Below, piece by piece: positions 37,631 to 46,819 of a DNA stretch of 64,000 bases. The position numbers and the translations under genes are program-made. The notes under the pieces are model-generated. The model did not search any database, was not told the origin of the DNA, and saw nothing but the letters and a program-made list of their open reading frames with translations. This stretch comes from Lachnospiraceae bacterium (GTDB lineage Bacteria > Bacillota > Clostridia > Lachnospirales > Lachnospiraceae). The stretch's first letter is position 1, and every line of letters starts with the position of its first letter. The stretch is taken from NCBI GenBank assembly GCA_022768465.1, contig JALELZ010000031.1, positions 1-64,000 on the forward strand. Reading direction: 5' to 3'.

Positions 37631-38314
37631 TCAGTCTATCTTACAGATAAGCTCAGGTATATCCCTGACGTTTTCAGCAATAGCTGCCGCAGAAGCATAC
37701 TCGCTTCTTTCTCCATAGCCGTAGGCACAGCCGATACACTTTATCCCATCAAAGATACCAACCTCCATGTCTGAATATCTGTCACCTGCCATTAGGATTT
37801 CAGACTCTATGCCATCACTTTTTATTACTTCCGAAAGGATCTCAGGCTTTGATTTAAAGCCGTAATCACCTGCTGCATAGCATTTTTTAAACCATCTGTC
37901 CAATTTGAAATACTTAGCTCCCGCTTCAAGATAGCTGTGCTGACAATTGGAAAGAATATAAAGCTTAAGTCCCATGCTCTTAAGCTCATCAAGCATTTCC
38001 TCAGTCCCCGGATAAAGCCTTGCATTGCCGGCATATATATTTTCTATCATATAATCTCCTACCATAGCGGAGCAATGCTCTTTTATCTCCTCCGGAAGCT
38101 GCGGCATAAAAACCTTCCACATAGCCTTTGCAGTCATGCCGAGATATGAATTTATCTCTTTATCAGTAAAATGCCTGGGCTCGGCATAGCCCTCTCTCAC
38201 AAGAAAGTCATACGCCTCATTGAAGGCATTTATATAAATAAGCTCTGTTTTATGCAGTGTTCCGTCCCAGTCAAACACTACCGATCTGCAGTTTTTAATG
38301 CTGTACTTGCCCAA
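37631..38314 (-). CDS. HAD-superfamily phosphatase, phosphoglycolate phosphatase-like
   Basis: Small-molecule phosphatase of 227 residues. Motif I is VVFDWDGTLHKTE (residues 12-24, two Asp), motif II is the ILSNCQHSY serine, and motif III/IV is KSKPEILSEV followed by MAGDRYSDMEVG. The start is a TTG at 38314 behind GGGGACGGA; no ATG is available before the first motif. It lies on the same strand downstream of ribH, beyond a terminator. A HAD enzyme is needed for the dephosphorylation step of riboflavin synthesis, so that role is possible but unproven. Confidence 0.82.
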   Translation of the reverse strand: MGKYSIKNCRSVVFDWDGTLHKTELIYINAFNEAYDFLVREGYAEPRHFTDKEINSYLGMTAKAMWKVFMPQLPEEIKEHCSAMVGDYMIENIYAGNARLYPGTEEMLDELKSMGLKLYILSNCQHSYLEAGAKYFKLDRWFKKCYAAGDYGFKSKPEILSEVIKSDGIESEILMAGDRYSDMEVGIFDGIKCIGCAYGYGERSEYASAAAIAENVRDIPELICKID

Positions 38315-38344
38315 TATTCCGTCCCCTTTTCGGATATTTTTAAT

Positions 38345-38388
38345 GATAAAACTGCCGCAGCTAAGTTAAATTTCTCACTGCGGCAGTC
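38345..38388 (-). terminator. Terminator of the riboflavin operon
   Basis: On the minus strand ACTGCCGCAG/CTGCGGCAGT with a 17-base loop is followed by TTTTATC, about 35 bases beyond ribH. Confidence 0.85.
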
Positions 38389-38418
38389 TTTACCGTATAT
38401 TTTATAAATATCTTAAGA

Positions 38419-38892
38419 TCAGCCGATCTGCTTCATGAGATTAACCATCTCAATAGCTGAAAGTGCACAGTCATAGCCCTTATTACCTGCCTTTGATCCG
38501 GCTCTCTCAATAGCCTGCTCGATGTTCTCTGTTGTGATAACTCCGAACATTACAGGTACGCCTGTCTTGAACTCAACCTGAGCGATGCCCTTAGCTGTCT
38601 CATTAACTACAAGCTCATAATGTGTTGTAGCGCCTCTTATAACTGCTCCTACACATATTACTGCATCATACTTGCCGCTTGCAGCCATTTTTTCTGCTGT
38701 AAGCGGTATTTCAAAAGCACCCGGTACCCAGCATGCATCTATATTTTTTTCTTCAACTCCGTGTCTTACAAGACCGTCAACAGCTCCCTCAAGGAGCTTC
38801 TGAACTATAAAGCTGTTGAAACGTGAAGCAACGATGCCAACCTTCATACCCTCAGATGCGACTACCTTACCCTCAATTACATTAATGCTCAT
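38419..38892 (-). CDS. ribH: 6,7-dimethyl-8-ribityllumazine synthase
   Basis: Penultimate enzyme of riboflavin synthesis: joins the ribitylamino-pyrimidine with dihydroxybutanone phosphate to give lumazine. The 157 residues match the capsid-forming family, with [17 protein letters not shown] near residue 22, [13 protein letters not shown] near residue 56, and [15 protein letters not shown] containing the catalytic His near residue 90. It is the last gene of ribD-ribE-ribBA-ribH, behind a GAAAGGA site. Confidence 0.96.
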   Translation of the reverse strand: MSINVIEGKVVASEGMKVGIVASRFNSFIVQKLLEGAVDGLVRHGVEEKNIDACWVPGAFEIPLTAEKMAASGKYDAVICVGAVIRGATTHYELVVNETAKGIAQVEFKTGVPVMFGVITTENIEQAIERAGSKAGNKGYDCALSAIEMVNLMKQIG

Positions 38893-38938
38893 ATCTTTTT
38901 TCCTTTCGAATCATTTAAAATGTTTATTTATTTTGTTA

Positions 38939-40153
38939 TCAGTCAAAGCTTATATTTTTAAATACGTGACCCATTTTTTCCTGTTTTGTCTTTAAATACT
39001 GTCTGTCGTATTTCTGTGGCTCGATCTCAATAGGAACTCTCTCCTTTATTACGAAGTCAAAGCCCTCTAAGCCGTAGATCTTGCTAGGGTTATTTGTTAA
39101 AAGTCTTACTGACTTAATGTTAAGACTCTGAAGCATCTGTGCTCCTGACCAGTATTCTCTTAAATCAGGGGCAAAGCCAAGCTCAACATTGGCTTCAACA
39201 GTATCTCTTCCGTGCTCCTGAAGCTCATAGGCCTTAAGCTTGTTGATAAGTCCGATGCCTCTGCCCTCCTGACGCATGTAAAGGATAACTCCACGGCCTT
39301 CCTTTTGTATAAGCTCCATAGCCTTATGAAGCTGTGCTCCGCAGTCGCAGCGGCTTGATCCGAATACATCGCCTGTGAGACATTCCGAATGAACTCTTAC
39401 AAGAATATCCTCTCCGTCTCCGATATCACCGCATACAAGTGCAATGTGATGCTCGCCGCTTATATCATTTACAAAGCCCTTTATCTGGAAATCTCCGTAT
39501 GCTGTAGGAAGCTTTGCATCTGCCTCGCAGTGCATATGGATCTCATTTCTTCTTAAATAGTTCTGAAGATCATGTATATTGATGAACTTGAGCCCGAAGC
39601 GGTCAGCCAGCTCCCAAAGCTCACTTGTACGCATCATGGTTCCGTCATCTCTCATGATCTCACAGCAGAGTCCGCATTCCTCAAGTCCTGCAAGTCTGCA
39701 AAGGTCTACGGTTGCCTCAGTATGTCCGTTTCTTACTAAAACTCCGCCCTTTCTTGCAACAAGCGGGAACATGTGTCCTGGACGTCTGAAATCCTCAGGC
39801 TTGGTTTCAGGATCGATACACTTTCTTGCAGTGTAGCCTCTTTCCTCTGCTGAAATACCTGTTGTAGTATCTACGTGATCTATTGAAACTGTAAATGCTG
39901 TGCAGTGATTGTCTGTATTCTCACTCACCATCTGCGGAAGATTAAGCTTATGTGCAAGCTCATATGACATAGGTGTACATATAAGACCCTTGGCATAGCT
40001 TGCCATGAAATTAACATTTTCAGTTGTAGCATAGCGTGCCGCACATATGAAGTCGCCCTCATTTTCTCTGTCCGGATCATCAGTACAGATAATGACCTTT
40101 CCGGCCCTAAGATCCTCGAGTGCCTCCTCTATAGTGTTGAACTGTCTTTCCAT
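38939..40153 (-). CDS. ribBA: Bifunctional DHBP synthase / GTP cyclohydrolase II
   Basis: Supplies both riboflavin precursors. Residues 1-200 are RibB ([19 protein letters not shown] near residue 24, [22 protein letters not shown]-type region [12 protein letters not shown]), making dihydroxybutanone phosphate from ribulose-5-phosphate. Residues 205-404 are RibA, with the zinc cysteines in [20 protein letters not shown] near residue 256 and the GTP-binding RQEGRGIGL near residue 295. Length of 404 is normal. It sits between ribE and ribH in the operon. Confidence 0.97.
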   Translation of the reverse strand: MERQFNTIEEALEDLRAGKVIICTDDPDRENEGDFICAARYATTENVNFMASYAKGLICTPMSYELAHKLNLPQMVSENTDNHCTAFTVSIDHVDTTTGISAEERGYTARKCIDPETKPEDFRRPGHMFPLVARKGGVLVRNGHTEATVDLCRLAGLEECGLCCEIMRDDGTMMRTSELWELADRFGLKFINIHDLQNYLRRNEIHMHCEADAKLPTAYGDFQIKGFVNDISGEHHIALVCGDIGDGEDILVRVHSECLTGDVFGSSRCDCGAQLHKAMELIQKEGRGVILYMRQEGRGIGLINKLKAYELQEHGRDTVEANVELGFAPDLREYWSGAQMLQSLNIKSVRLLTNNPSKIYGLEGFDFVIKERVPIEIEPQKYDRQYLKTKQEKMGHVFKNISFD

Positions 40154-40213
40154 ATTTTTAAACTCCTTTGTAAAGCTCCATAAATTAATGTCTGTATTTA
40201 TTTAGTTATTTTC

Positions 40214-40912
40214 TTAAAACCCGTATTTTTCTAAAAATTCCAATGTAATGCCGCCTGTGCCTGATGTGTTTTCGGCATTTGAGGCATTTACAGCTCCGGA
40301 TCCTGCGGCTTTGCCGTTAGGATTATATGCGCTCATCAGTCTTTCGACATATTTTCCGACAATGTCATTTTCCAGATTAACTCTGTCTCCGACCTTTTTA
40401 TCCAGAAGCACTGTCTCAGATGCTGTATGCGGTATCACCGAAATCTCAAAATAGTCATTTCCGAGTCCTGCCACGGTTAGGCTGATTCCATCTATCGTTA
40501 TCGATCCCTTTTCTACTATCAGTCTCAAAATGCTTTGTAGCGTCATTATCCTCACCCACACAGCGTTGCCTTCATGGCGAAGCTCCTTTATGACTCCGGT
40601 CCCGTCAATATGACCGGAAACTATATGTCCTCCGAATCTTCCTCCTGCAACCATCGCTCTCTCAAGATCAGCCTTACTGCCCGGCTTCAGATCTCCCAAG
40701 CTGCTTCTTCTAATGGTTTCAGGCATTACATCTGCTCTGAACCAATCGTGTCCCATCGCTGTTACAGTCAGACAAACGCCGTTTACGGCTATGCTGTCTC
40801 CTATCTGCGTACCTTCAAGCACCTTTTTAGCATAAAGCTCTATACTGTATTCCGAGGAACCGCTCGTGATACGCTTGACTGTGCCTTTTTCTTCAACTAT
40901 TCCGGTAAACAT
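40214..40912 (-). CDS. ribE: Riboflavin synthase alpha chain
   Basis: Makes riboflavin from two lumazine molecules by dismutation. Two tandem lumazine-binding repeats are visible: MFTGIVEEKGTVKRI with GDSIAVNGVCLTVT near residue 38, and GHIVSGHIDGTGVIKE near residue 95 with KGSITIDGISLTVAGLG near residue 135. It has 232 residues with a slightly extended Gly/Ala-rich C-terminus. It follows ribD by 36 bases; an AAGGA site precedes the ATG. Confidence 0.96.
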   Translation of the reverse strand: MFTGIVEEKGTVKRITSGSSEYSIELYAKKVLEGTQIGDSIAVNGVCLTVTAMGHDWFRADVMPETIRRSSLGDLKPGSKADLERAMVAGGRFGGHIVSGHIDGTGVIKELRHEGNAVWVRIMTLQSILRLIVEKGSITIDGISLTVAGLGNDYFEISVIPHTASETVLLDKKVGDRVNLENDIVGKYVERLMSAYNPNGKAAGSGAVNASNAENTSGTGGITLEFLEKYGF

Positions 40913-40948
40913 TCGTTTTCCTTCTTTCCCGAAAATTTATATATCAAG

Positions 40949-42073
40949 TCAAATGTCTTTGTGCTCAACGTCATACTCAAGCATCAGATCCTCACCAAGC
41001 CTGTTGAGCTTCATATTTTTAAGCATAAAGGCTTCATCCGGTGAACTTACTCCGAGTCCTTCAACAGGTGTTTTTGCATCCTTTCCACCGAATAGCTTCG
41101 GTGCTATAAATGTGCAGACATGATCGACTATACCTGCCTTAAGTGCCGCAAAATTAAGTGTTCCGCCGCCTTCTATATATATCGAATCTATTCCCTGTGC
41201 TCCAAGCTTCGATTTAAGTGCTTTAAGATCTACACTTAAATGCCCGTTTTCATCTGCTGCCGGGAGATTCCATACCTCAATGCCAAGCTCAGAAAGTCTC
41301 TTCCTTTTTTCACTTATTTCAAACTCATCTGCATCCATAGCACAGGCAGCTATAGTTTTATATTGCTCTGCCGTCTTGCAGATATTGCTTTCCTCAGGTA
41401 TCCTCAGCCTGCTGTCACATATTACTCTGAGCGGCTGATGAGCTCCTTCAAATCGTGCGTTAAGCATCGGGTCGTCTGCAAGTACTGTTCCTATCCCTGC
41501 CATGATCGATGCATATGATGCTCTTTGTTTATGCACATATTCTCTTGCTTTTTCTCCGGTTATCCACTTTGATTTTCCTGTATACGCCGCAATTTTGCCG
41601 TCGAGAGTCATCGCATACTTCATCACCGTATAAGGCTGGTTATCTTTTATATAATGCAGAAAAACCGTATTAATTTCATCGCACTCGGCCCTCATAAAAT
41701 CCTCTATAACCTCAATGCCATGTTCCCTTAATATTTCAGCGCCTTTTCCTGCCACAAGTGGATTCGGATCTCTGGAACCGATAACTACCTTTTTTATGCC
41801 TTTTTCTATAATAATTTCAGTACACGGAGGAGTTTTTCCGTAATGACAGCAGGGCTCCAATGTCACATATATAACTGCTCCCTTTGCCTCATCCCCGCAT
41901 TTTAATAATGCATTTCTTTCTGCGTGAAACTCGCCGCAGCGATGATGGTAGTCCTCTGCAATAATATGTCCGTCCTTTACTACTACTGCGCCTACCATAG
42001 GGTTTGGTGATGTATGACCGCTTCCGAGCTTCGCAAGCTCAATAGCTCTTAACATATATTCTCTGTCAGTCAT
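40949..42073 (-). CDS. ribD: Bifunctional riboflavin deaminase/reductase
   Basis: Catalyses the deamination and side-chain reduction after GTP cyclohydrolase II. The N-terminal deaminase domain has the zinc site HAERNALLKCG near residue 49 and EPCCHYGKTPPCT near residue 73. The reductase domain runs from about 145 to 374 (KYAMTLDGKIAAYTGKSKW, then IYIEGGGTLNFAAL). It is the first gene of the operon; its ATG follows AGGAG and a 320-base leader containing an FMN riboswitch and two terminator-like hairpins. Confidence 0.96.
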   Translation of the reverse strand: MTDREYMLRAIELAKLGSGHTSPNPMVGAVVVKDGHIIAEDYHHRCGEFHAERNALLKCGDEAKGAVIYVTLEPCCHYGKTPPCTEIIIEKGIKKVVIGSRDPNPLVAGKGAEILREHGIEVIEDFMRAECDEINTVFLHYIKDNQPYTVMKYAMTLDGKIAAYTGKSKWITGEKAREYVHKQRASYASIMAGIGTVLADDPMLNARFEGAHQPLRVICDSRLRIPEESNICKTAEQYKTIAACAMDADEFEISEKRKRLSELGIEVWNLPAADENGHLSVDLKALKSKLGAQGIDSIYIEGGGTLNFAALKAGIVDHVCTFIAPKLFGGKDAKTPVEGLGVSSPDEAFMLKNMKLNRLGEDLMLEYDVEHKDI

Positions 42074-42093
42074 ATCCGCTCCTGTTTTACAAA

Positions 42094-42121
42094 TAAAAAA
42101 ACCTTGTGAATAATCACAGGG
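42094..42121 (-). terminator. Second terminator-like hairpin, directly before ribD
   Basis: On the minus strand CCTGTGA and TCACAAGG pair with one bulged A and are followed by seven T, ending about 20 bases before the ribD ATG. It is about 200 bases downstream of the riboswitch terminator. Confidence 0.55.
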
Positions 42122-42316
42122 CTTGGATCTTGGTTTACGGAATAATATCTCTGATCATGAATTTCATTCATACTTTTTTTGCATTATGACACACAGCATT
42201 TTAATACCGCTTATAATTTGGCAGTATAAATTTTAAACAATATCCGTGCGCATAAAGCTATTTTCTGTGCATTTAAGATTGCAGGCAATAAAATAAAGCT
42301 TCCATGTCTCTTAAAT

Positions 42317-42346
42317 CAAAAACACACCCCGAAAAAATCGGGGCGC
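42317..42346 (-). terminator. Expression-platform terminator of the FMN riboswitch
   Basis: On the minus strand CGCCCCG/CGGGGTG with a T-rich loop is followed by TTTTTG, about 45 bases after the aptamer. FMN binding would be expected to favour this hairpin. Confidence 0.85.
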
Positions 42347-42390
42347 GACAAGTACACAAAAAATAAAAGGTTATATTATCCTTTGTTTTA

Positions 42391-42495
42391 TCTTCTTCCA
42401 TCCAGACTATACTGTCGGCTGCGGAATCACACCGCATCATGCTGTTACGCTCGTGGGCTATACCACCGGTGGGGAATCACGCCCCGCCCTGAAGA
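42391..42495 (-). promoter_or_regulatory. FMN riboswitch (RFN element)
   Basis: Read on the minus strand the element starts CTTCAGGGCGGGG, continues with GATTCCCCACCGG, AGCCCACGAGCG and GATTCCGCAGCCGACAGT, and ends GTCTGGATGGAAGAAG. These are the conserved blocks of the six-helix FMN aptamer. It heads the ribD-ribE-ribBA-ribH operon. Confidence 0.97.
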
Positions 42496-42606
42496 TTATT
42501 AAATTGTATTACAGCTAACATAATAACTGTAAGCATTTACATACTACTACAAGCTATACAGTCTGTAAAGCAGTATTTTGAAAATAAATATTTTGCAGAC
42601 AAATGA

Positions 42607-42921
42607 TTAAACCATTCTGCTGTACGGCCAGCCTATCAGACTGCCGAGATCATAGACTCTTGTATAACCTATACTTGCAAGATATTCTGCAGCCTCCTGA
42701 CTTCTGGCTCCTGTCCTGCAGTAAACAATAACAGGAGTATCCTTTGTTTTCACAAACTCTGCTATCGTTTCTTCATTTATACAGTCGACCGGCAAAAGCT
42801 CAGCCTCTGTAGGATGTCCGGTGATATATTCTTCCTCATCTCTGACATCCAGCATGACACACTGAGGCTCTGAGTCAAGCAGTTCTCTTGCCTGCTTAAA
42901 GCTCAACTTTTTATAGCTCAC
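42607..42921 (-). CDS. Rhodanese-like sulfurtransferase domain protein
   Basis: Single rhodanese domain of 104 residues. The active-site loop is VIVYCRTGARSQEAAEYL (Cys near residue 72), preceded by CVMLDVRDEEEYITGHP near residue 20. Such proteins carry persulfide sulfur or act as sulfur-transfer partners. The start is a GTG at 42921 behind AGGTGA. It lies 6 bases downstream of the cytidylate-kinase-like gene and is likely co-transcribed with it. Confidence 0.87.
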   Translation of the reverse strand: MSYKKLSFKQARELLDSEPQCVMLDVRDEEEYITGHPTEAELLPVDCINEETIAEFVKTKDTPVIVYCRTGARSQEAAEYLASIGYTRVYDLGSLIGWPYSRMV

Positions 42922-42927
42922 TATCTG

Positions 42928-43533
42928 TCACCTATTATCCTGATCCTTTGCAATATCTACAATAATATCCGTACATTTATCATATCCGAGGAATCCGGAA
43001 TCAAGGCAAATATGATAATTGCTGCTGAAGCCCCATTTCTTACCTGTGAAATGATGGAAATAGTTATGTCTTGCCTCGTCTCTCTTCAGCATTGCTTTTC
43101 TTACCTGATTAACGTCATCGGTACCGATAAGCTCAGCGATCCTTTTTGCACGGTGAAGCTCATCTGCATAGATGAATACATTAATACAGTCAATACCTGC
43201 ATTAAGAAGAATGTCATCAGCACAGCGGCCGAGTATTACACAAGGTCCCTGCTTGGCATAGTTAATAATTATAGCCTTCTGTATTTCAACAAGCTTCTCG
43301 TGGGTATCATTATAATATCCGCTTGAGAGATTACTGATAGCAGTCATGATAGTTTCTATCTTTGACATATCCTCGCCTTCTTCTTCAACAAGGTCAAGCT
43401 CTATGCCTGATGCTTTTGCAGCATTTCTGATAATATCCTTATCATAGAAAGGTATATTCAGCTTCTTCGCTACTGCTTTACCTATGGTGTGACCGCCTGC
43501 TCCGTATTCTCTGCTTAATGTTATAACCTTCAT
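42928..43533 (-). CDS. Cytidylate kinase-like family protein
   Basis: A 201-residue P-loop protein of the cytidylate-kinase-2 group. The N-terminus VITLSREYGAGGHTIGKAVAKKL is the modified nucleotide loop of this group, and CVILGRCADDIL lies near residue 98. True Cmk has GPAGAGKST instead, so the substrate may not be CMP; paralogs of this type are common in Clostridia and mostly uncharacterised. It precedes the rhodanese gene by 6 bases. Confidence 0.83.
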   Translation of the reverse strand: MKVITLSREYGAGGHTIGKAVAKKLNIPFYDKDIIRNAAKASGIELDLVEEEGEDMSKIETIMTAISNLSSGYYNDTHEKLVEIQKAIIINYAKQGPCVILGRCADDILLNAGIDCINVFIYADELHRAKRIAELIGTDDVNQVRKAMLKRDEARHNYFHHFTGKKWGFSSNYHICLDSGFLGYDKCTDIIVDIAKDQDNR

Positions 43534-43668
43534 TGTCTCAGCTCCGTATATAAAGATTATTGTCTAATTACAGATGGTATTCTATCATTTCTTTGAATTT
43601 CCAACAACCGCCTGGATAGAAGTCGTTGAAAAATTTATTCAAATGAACCTATTTTGCTATTTATAATG

Positions 43669-44313
43669 TTATACAACTCTTCTTATGTCAAGAATGTGGT
43701 TGTAATTGGCATTAGAGATAGTAATTCCCTTTTTCTCATTCAAAGCATGGATGACCTGACCGTCACCCATATATAATGCTACATGTCCGCTGTAGCAGAT
43801 AATGTCTCCGGCCTTGGCCTCTGCAAGACTGCCGACCTTAACGCCTACATTTCTCTGTGCTCTTGATGAATGTGGAAGTGAGATTCCGAAATTCTTGTAT
43901 ACAGACATTGTGAACCCTGAACAATCGGTTCCGTTAGTAAGACTTGTTCCGCTGTAACGATATCTTCCGCCTAAAAACTGTTTTGCAAAGGCAATAACGC
44001 TTGAGCCTACGCTTACAGGTTCCTGGATCGTTTCCTCTGCAGCCTCTTCTTCGGCCTCTACTGTTGATACTTCGTTACTGTTTGTATCATAATTTAGATT
44101 TGCTGCATATATTATTCTGTTTTCGTATCTTTCTGTACCGTTCTCATTAGTAGTTGAAGCATCTGCAAGCTTAGCTGTTGTGCTGTCATTATCAGCTTCA
44201 ACGCTTTCTGAGATCTGAATATCATTGTTATTAGGTGCGGCTACTGAGGTTATTGTAAATGTCAGAACCATCAACATCATCATAATGCCTGTTATAGCTT
44301 TATTCTTAATCAA
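43669..44313 (-). CDS. Secreted NlpC/P60 peptidoglycan hydrolase
   Basis: Exported cysteine peptidase that probably cuts D-gamma-glutamyl-diaminopimelate links in the wall. It has 214 residues: a signal peptide to about residue 26, an acidic linker, then the NlpC/P60 domain with catalytic Cys in NGTDCSGFTMSVY near residue 130, and His in CYSGHVALYMGDG near residue 178, then VIHALN. The start is a TTG at 44313 with AAGGAG 8 bases upstream. It is monocistronic, and no SH3 or other wall-binding domain is present. Confidence 0.9.
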   Translation of the reverse strand: MIKNKAITGIMMMLMVLTFTITSVAAPNNNDIQISESVEADNDSTTAKLADASTTNENGTERYENRIIYAANLNYDTNSNEVSTVEAEEEAAEETIQEPVSVGSSVIAFAKQFLGGRYRYSGTSLTNGTDCSGFTMSVYKNFGISLPHSSRAQRNVGVKVGSLAEAKAGDIICYSGHVALYMGDGQVIHALNEKKGITISNANYNHILDIRRVV

Positions 44314-44576
44314 AAATTATACTCCTTATAAAAAATAATTTGTGTGCAAACATTTAATATTATACAGGAGTAATTGTGATCAAGTCCTTACGTACAAATA
44401 AAGCATTTGTGAATTTGTTTAAGATATGCAAAATTCACAAAAAATATTCTTACCAAGTTCTTAATTTAGCGTTATTTTTTTTCACACCGCCGTTTTTTAC
44501 ATTTTAAAGGATAAAAAACAGTTAAATGAATCATCTTATCTGTTTATTAATGAATAAAATGCAGTTTATACAAATA
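44314..44576. other. AT-rich leader region of the NlpC/P60 gene with an 11-base inverted repeat
   Basis: A TATAAT (44364-44359, minus strand) is a good -10 for the hydrolase gene. Upstream, TTTGTGAATTT (44406-44416) and AAATTCACAAA (44431-44441) form a perfect 11-base inverted repeat. I do not see a ydaO-type aptamer. No coding frame is credible. Confidence 0.5.
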
Positions 44577-44624
44577 ATAAAAAAGGACATACGTCCCGGA
44601 GTAAACACGTGAACGATGTCCTTT
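44577..44624 (-). terminator. Terminator of rplJ-rplL
   Basis: On the minus strand AAAGGACAT/ATGTCCTTT with an inner GTTCACGTGTTTACT loop is followed by a T run. Confidence 0.85.
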
Positions 44625-44645
44625 ATAATTTCGCTATGCGTTAAA

Positions 44646-45017
44646 TTACTTAAGAGTAACCTTAGCTCCAACTTCCTCAAGCTGCTTCTGGATTCCCTCT
44701 GCTGTAGCCTTGTCAGCTGCTTCCTTGATAACCTTTGGAGCTGACTCAACGAGATCCTTAGCTTCCTTAAGTCCGAGACCTGTGATCTCACGAACTACCT
44801 TGATAACCTTGATTTTCTCGCTGCCTACCTCTGTAAGCTCTACGTCGAAGTCTGTCTTCTCCTCAGCTGCTGCTGCAGGGCCTGCTGCTGCAACTACAAC
44901 GCCTGCTGCTGCAGATACGCCGAATTCCTCCTCACATGCCTTTACAAGGTCATTGAGCTCTAATACTGACAGTTCCTTAATAGCTTCGATAAACTCAGCT
45001 GTAGTTAATTTTGCCAT
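44646..45017 (-). CDS. rplL: Ribosomal protein L7/L12
   Basis: Acidic stalk protein that recruits translation factors. It has 123 residues: an N-terminal dimerisation part ([23 protein letters not shown]), an Ala-rich hinge, and the C-terminal domain with [21 protein letters not shown] and [18 protein letters not shown]. Its codon use is strongly biased. It follows rplJ by 66 bases and ends the two-gene unit. Confidence 0.97.
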   Translation of the reverse strand: MAKLTTAEFIEAIKELSVLELNDLVKACEEEFGVSAAAGVVVAAAGPAAAAEEKTDFDVELTEVGSEKIKVIKVVREITGLGLKEAKDLVESAPKVIKEAADKATAEGIQKQLEEVGAKVTLK

Positions 45018-45083
45018 TGTAATGTCCTCCTGAAATTAGTTTGCCGCCTTGCGGCTCTTCGAATAAATAGTAAGAATAATAAA

Positions 45084-45590
45084 TTATTCTGCTGCAGGTG
45101 CTGCCTCGCCGCCCTTTTCAGCGATCTGATTAAGCACTCTTGCAAAGTTGGTGATAGGTGACTGCATTGATCCAAGAAATCTTGAAAGAAGTTCTTCTCT
45201 TGAAGGAACAGCAGCGATCTGTGTCATGCCGGCAGCATCATAATATGTGCCTTCAACAACACCACCCTTAAGGTTAAGACACTCGATGTTCTTAGCGTAC
45301 TTTGCAATGATTCTTGCAGGTGCTGTTGCATCTGTCTTTGATGTTGCAAGAGCTGTTGATCCCTTAAGATCAGCAACAATACCCTCGAACTCGGTTCCAG
45401 CTACAGCTCTGTTAATGAGTGTATTCTTGAATACCTTGTATGAAACACCGTTCTCACGAAGCTCCTTACGAAGCTTTGTATCCTGATCAACAGTGATTCC
45501 GAGATACTGTACTGTTACGGCAGCCTGAGCTCCGTCAAGAAGACCCTTGATCTCATCAACTATAGGCTGTTTAAGTTCAACCTTAGCCAT
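45084..45590 (-). CDS. rplJ: Ribosomal protein L10
   Basis: Base of the ribosomal stalk, holding L7/L12 dimers. The 168 residues show the family pattern (KQPIVDEIKGLLDGAQAAVTVQYLGITV, then RKELRENGVSYKVFKNTL and an Ala-rich C-terminal helix that binds L12). The gene is preceded by an L10 leader structure and an attenuator, so its expression is probably autoregulated. Confidence 0.96.
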   Translation of the reverse strand: MAKVELKQPIVDEIKGLLDGAQAAVTVQYLGITVDQDTKLRKELRENGVSYKVFKNTLINRAVAGTEFEGIVADLKGSTALATSKTDATAPARIIAKYAKNIECLNLKGGVVEGTYYDAAGMTQIAAVPSREELLSRFLGSMQSPITNFARVLNQIAEKGGEAAPAAE

Positions 45591-45630
45591 GTTCTTTTAC
45601 CTCCTGTAATTTTTCCGCTTTCTAACTGCA

Positions 45631-45664
45631 GAAAAAAGAAAACTCCATGCCAAAGGACATGGAG
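45631..45664 (-). terminator. Attenuator in the rplJ leader
   Basis: On the minus strand CTCCATG/CATGGAG with an 8-base loop is followed by TTTTCTTTTTTC, 40 bases before rplJ. Confidence 0.85.
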
Positions 45665-45684
45665 ATGAAATCATAAACACTCTC

Positions 45685-45752
45685 ATTCCTCGGCAGGCGT
45701 TGTAGTTCTTACGCTCCGTTATAAACAGAGCACCTGCTGTCTTCGGCAGTTA
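45685..45752 (-). promoter_or_regulatory. L10 leader RNA (binding site for L10 or L10-L12)
   Basis: On the minus strand CTGCCGAAGACAGCAGG and a distal CCTGCCGAGGA bracket a central hairpin, the recognised pattern of L10 leaders. It lies between the promoter and the attenuator and should let excess L10 trigger termination. Confidence 0.85.
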
Positions 45753-45762
45753 AAGCTTAATT

Positions 45763-45791
45763 ATAGTAGCACACGCGACCGGGTGTGTCAA
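45763..45791 (-). promoter_or_regulatory. Promoter of rplJ-rplL
   Basis: On the minus strand TTGACA (45791-45786) is 17 bases from TACTAT (45768-45763). Confidence 0.75.
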
Positions 45792-45946
45792 GCTTGAAAG
45801 CTTTAATGTATTAATTGCATTTGTATTTTTATCGATACTTATATCTTCTATTTAAGAAAGTCATTATAATGTTTTCTTTGACATGAAGACAAATTAACAC
45901 TTATCCGGCTCTTCTCCAATATTTGGTAAAAAATAAAAGAATACAG

Positions 45947-45988
45947 AAAAGACGCATAAACATGATCACTCACCTTTACACGTCTTTT
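45947..45988 (-). terminator. Terminator of the rpmG-rplA operon
   Basis: AAAAGACG/CGTCTTTT, with GTGTAAA opposite TTTATGC inside, is followed on the minus strand by CTGTATTCTTTTATTTTTT. It lies about 115 bases beyond rplA and separates it from the rplJ promoter. The remaining sequence between 45989 and 46103 holds nothing I can identify. Confidence 0.75.
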
Positions 45989-46103
45989 ATTGCATGTTGT
46001 ATATCGAAATGATATTTTCCACCCATTTGACAACTTATTCGGTCAAGCATCAAGCTTTCATGTCATGGCCGGCGTCAGCTGCCCTGTAATGGTCTGATTT
46101 TAA

Positions 46104-46802
46104 TTAGCCGTTAACAAGCTTAGATACGTTAAGGCGTACTCCAGGTCCCATTGTTGATGTAACAACTGCACTCTTGATGAATGCGCCCTTAAGAGCCTGT
46201 GGTCTAGCCTTATTTACAGCATCAAGGATTGTCTGGAAGTTTTCAGCAAGCTGCTCCTCTGTGAAAGATGCCTTTCCGAAAGGAACATGGATGATGTTTG
46301 CCTTGTCAAGTCTGTACTCGATCTGTCCGGCCTTGATGTCATGGATAGCCTTTGTGATATCCATTGTAACTGTTCCTGCCTTAGGGTTTGGCATAAGTCC
46401 CTTAGGTCCGAGAACCTTACCGAGACGTCCTACAACACCCATCATGTCAGGTGTAGCAACAACTACATCGTAGTCGAACCAACCGTCATTCTGGATTCTT
46501 GGAATAAGCTCCTCTGCTCCTACGAAATCTGCACCTGCTGCGAGTGCCTCGTCAGCCTTAGGTCCCTTTGCGAATACAAGGATACGAACCTTCTTACCTG
46601 TTCCGTTAGGAAGAACTACTGAACCACGGATCTGCTGATCAGCCTTACGTCCGTCGCAGCCTGTTCTTATGTGAAGCTCCATTGTCTCGTCAAACTTTGC
46701 TGAAGCATTCTCTTTTGCAATCTTGATAGCTTCATCCTTATCATACTGAAGAGCGCGATCAAACTTCTTCACGTTCTCAAGATATTTCTTACCTCTTTTC
46801 AT
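46104..46802 (-). CDS. rplA: Ribosomal protein L1
   Basis: Large-subunit protein of the mobile L1 stalk that moves deacylated tRNA. The 232 residues match the family: [19 protein letters not shown] at the start, [19 protein letters not shown] near residue 62, [14 protein letters not shown] near residue 130 and PRAQ-type [22 protein letters not shown] near the end. It is 17 bases downstream of rplK and is the last gene of the operon. Confidence 0.97.
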   Translation of the reverse strand: MKRGKKYLENVKKFDRALQYDKDEAIKIAKENASAKFDETMELHIRTGCDGRKADQQIRGSVVLPNGTGKKVRILVFAKGPKADEALAAGADFVGAEELIPRIQNDGWFDYDVVVATPDMMGVVGRLGKVLGPKGLMPNPKAGTVTMDITKAIHDIKAGQIEYRLDKANIIHVPFGKASFTEEQLAENFQTILDAVNKARPQALKGAFIKSAVVTSTMGPGVRLNVSKLVNG

Positions 46803-46819
46803 CTAAAGCTACCTCCCTC

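Noticed and set aside
45848..46033. A 61-codon frame between rplA and rplJ on the minus strand
   Set aside because: It spans the operon terminator, has no good ribosome site and shows no family features.
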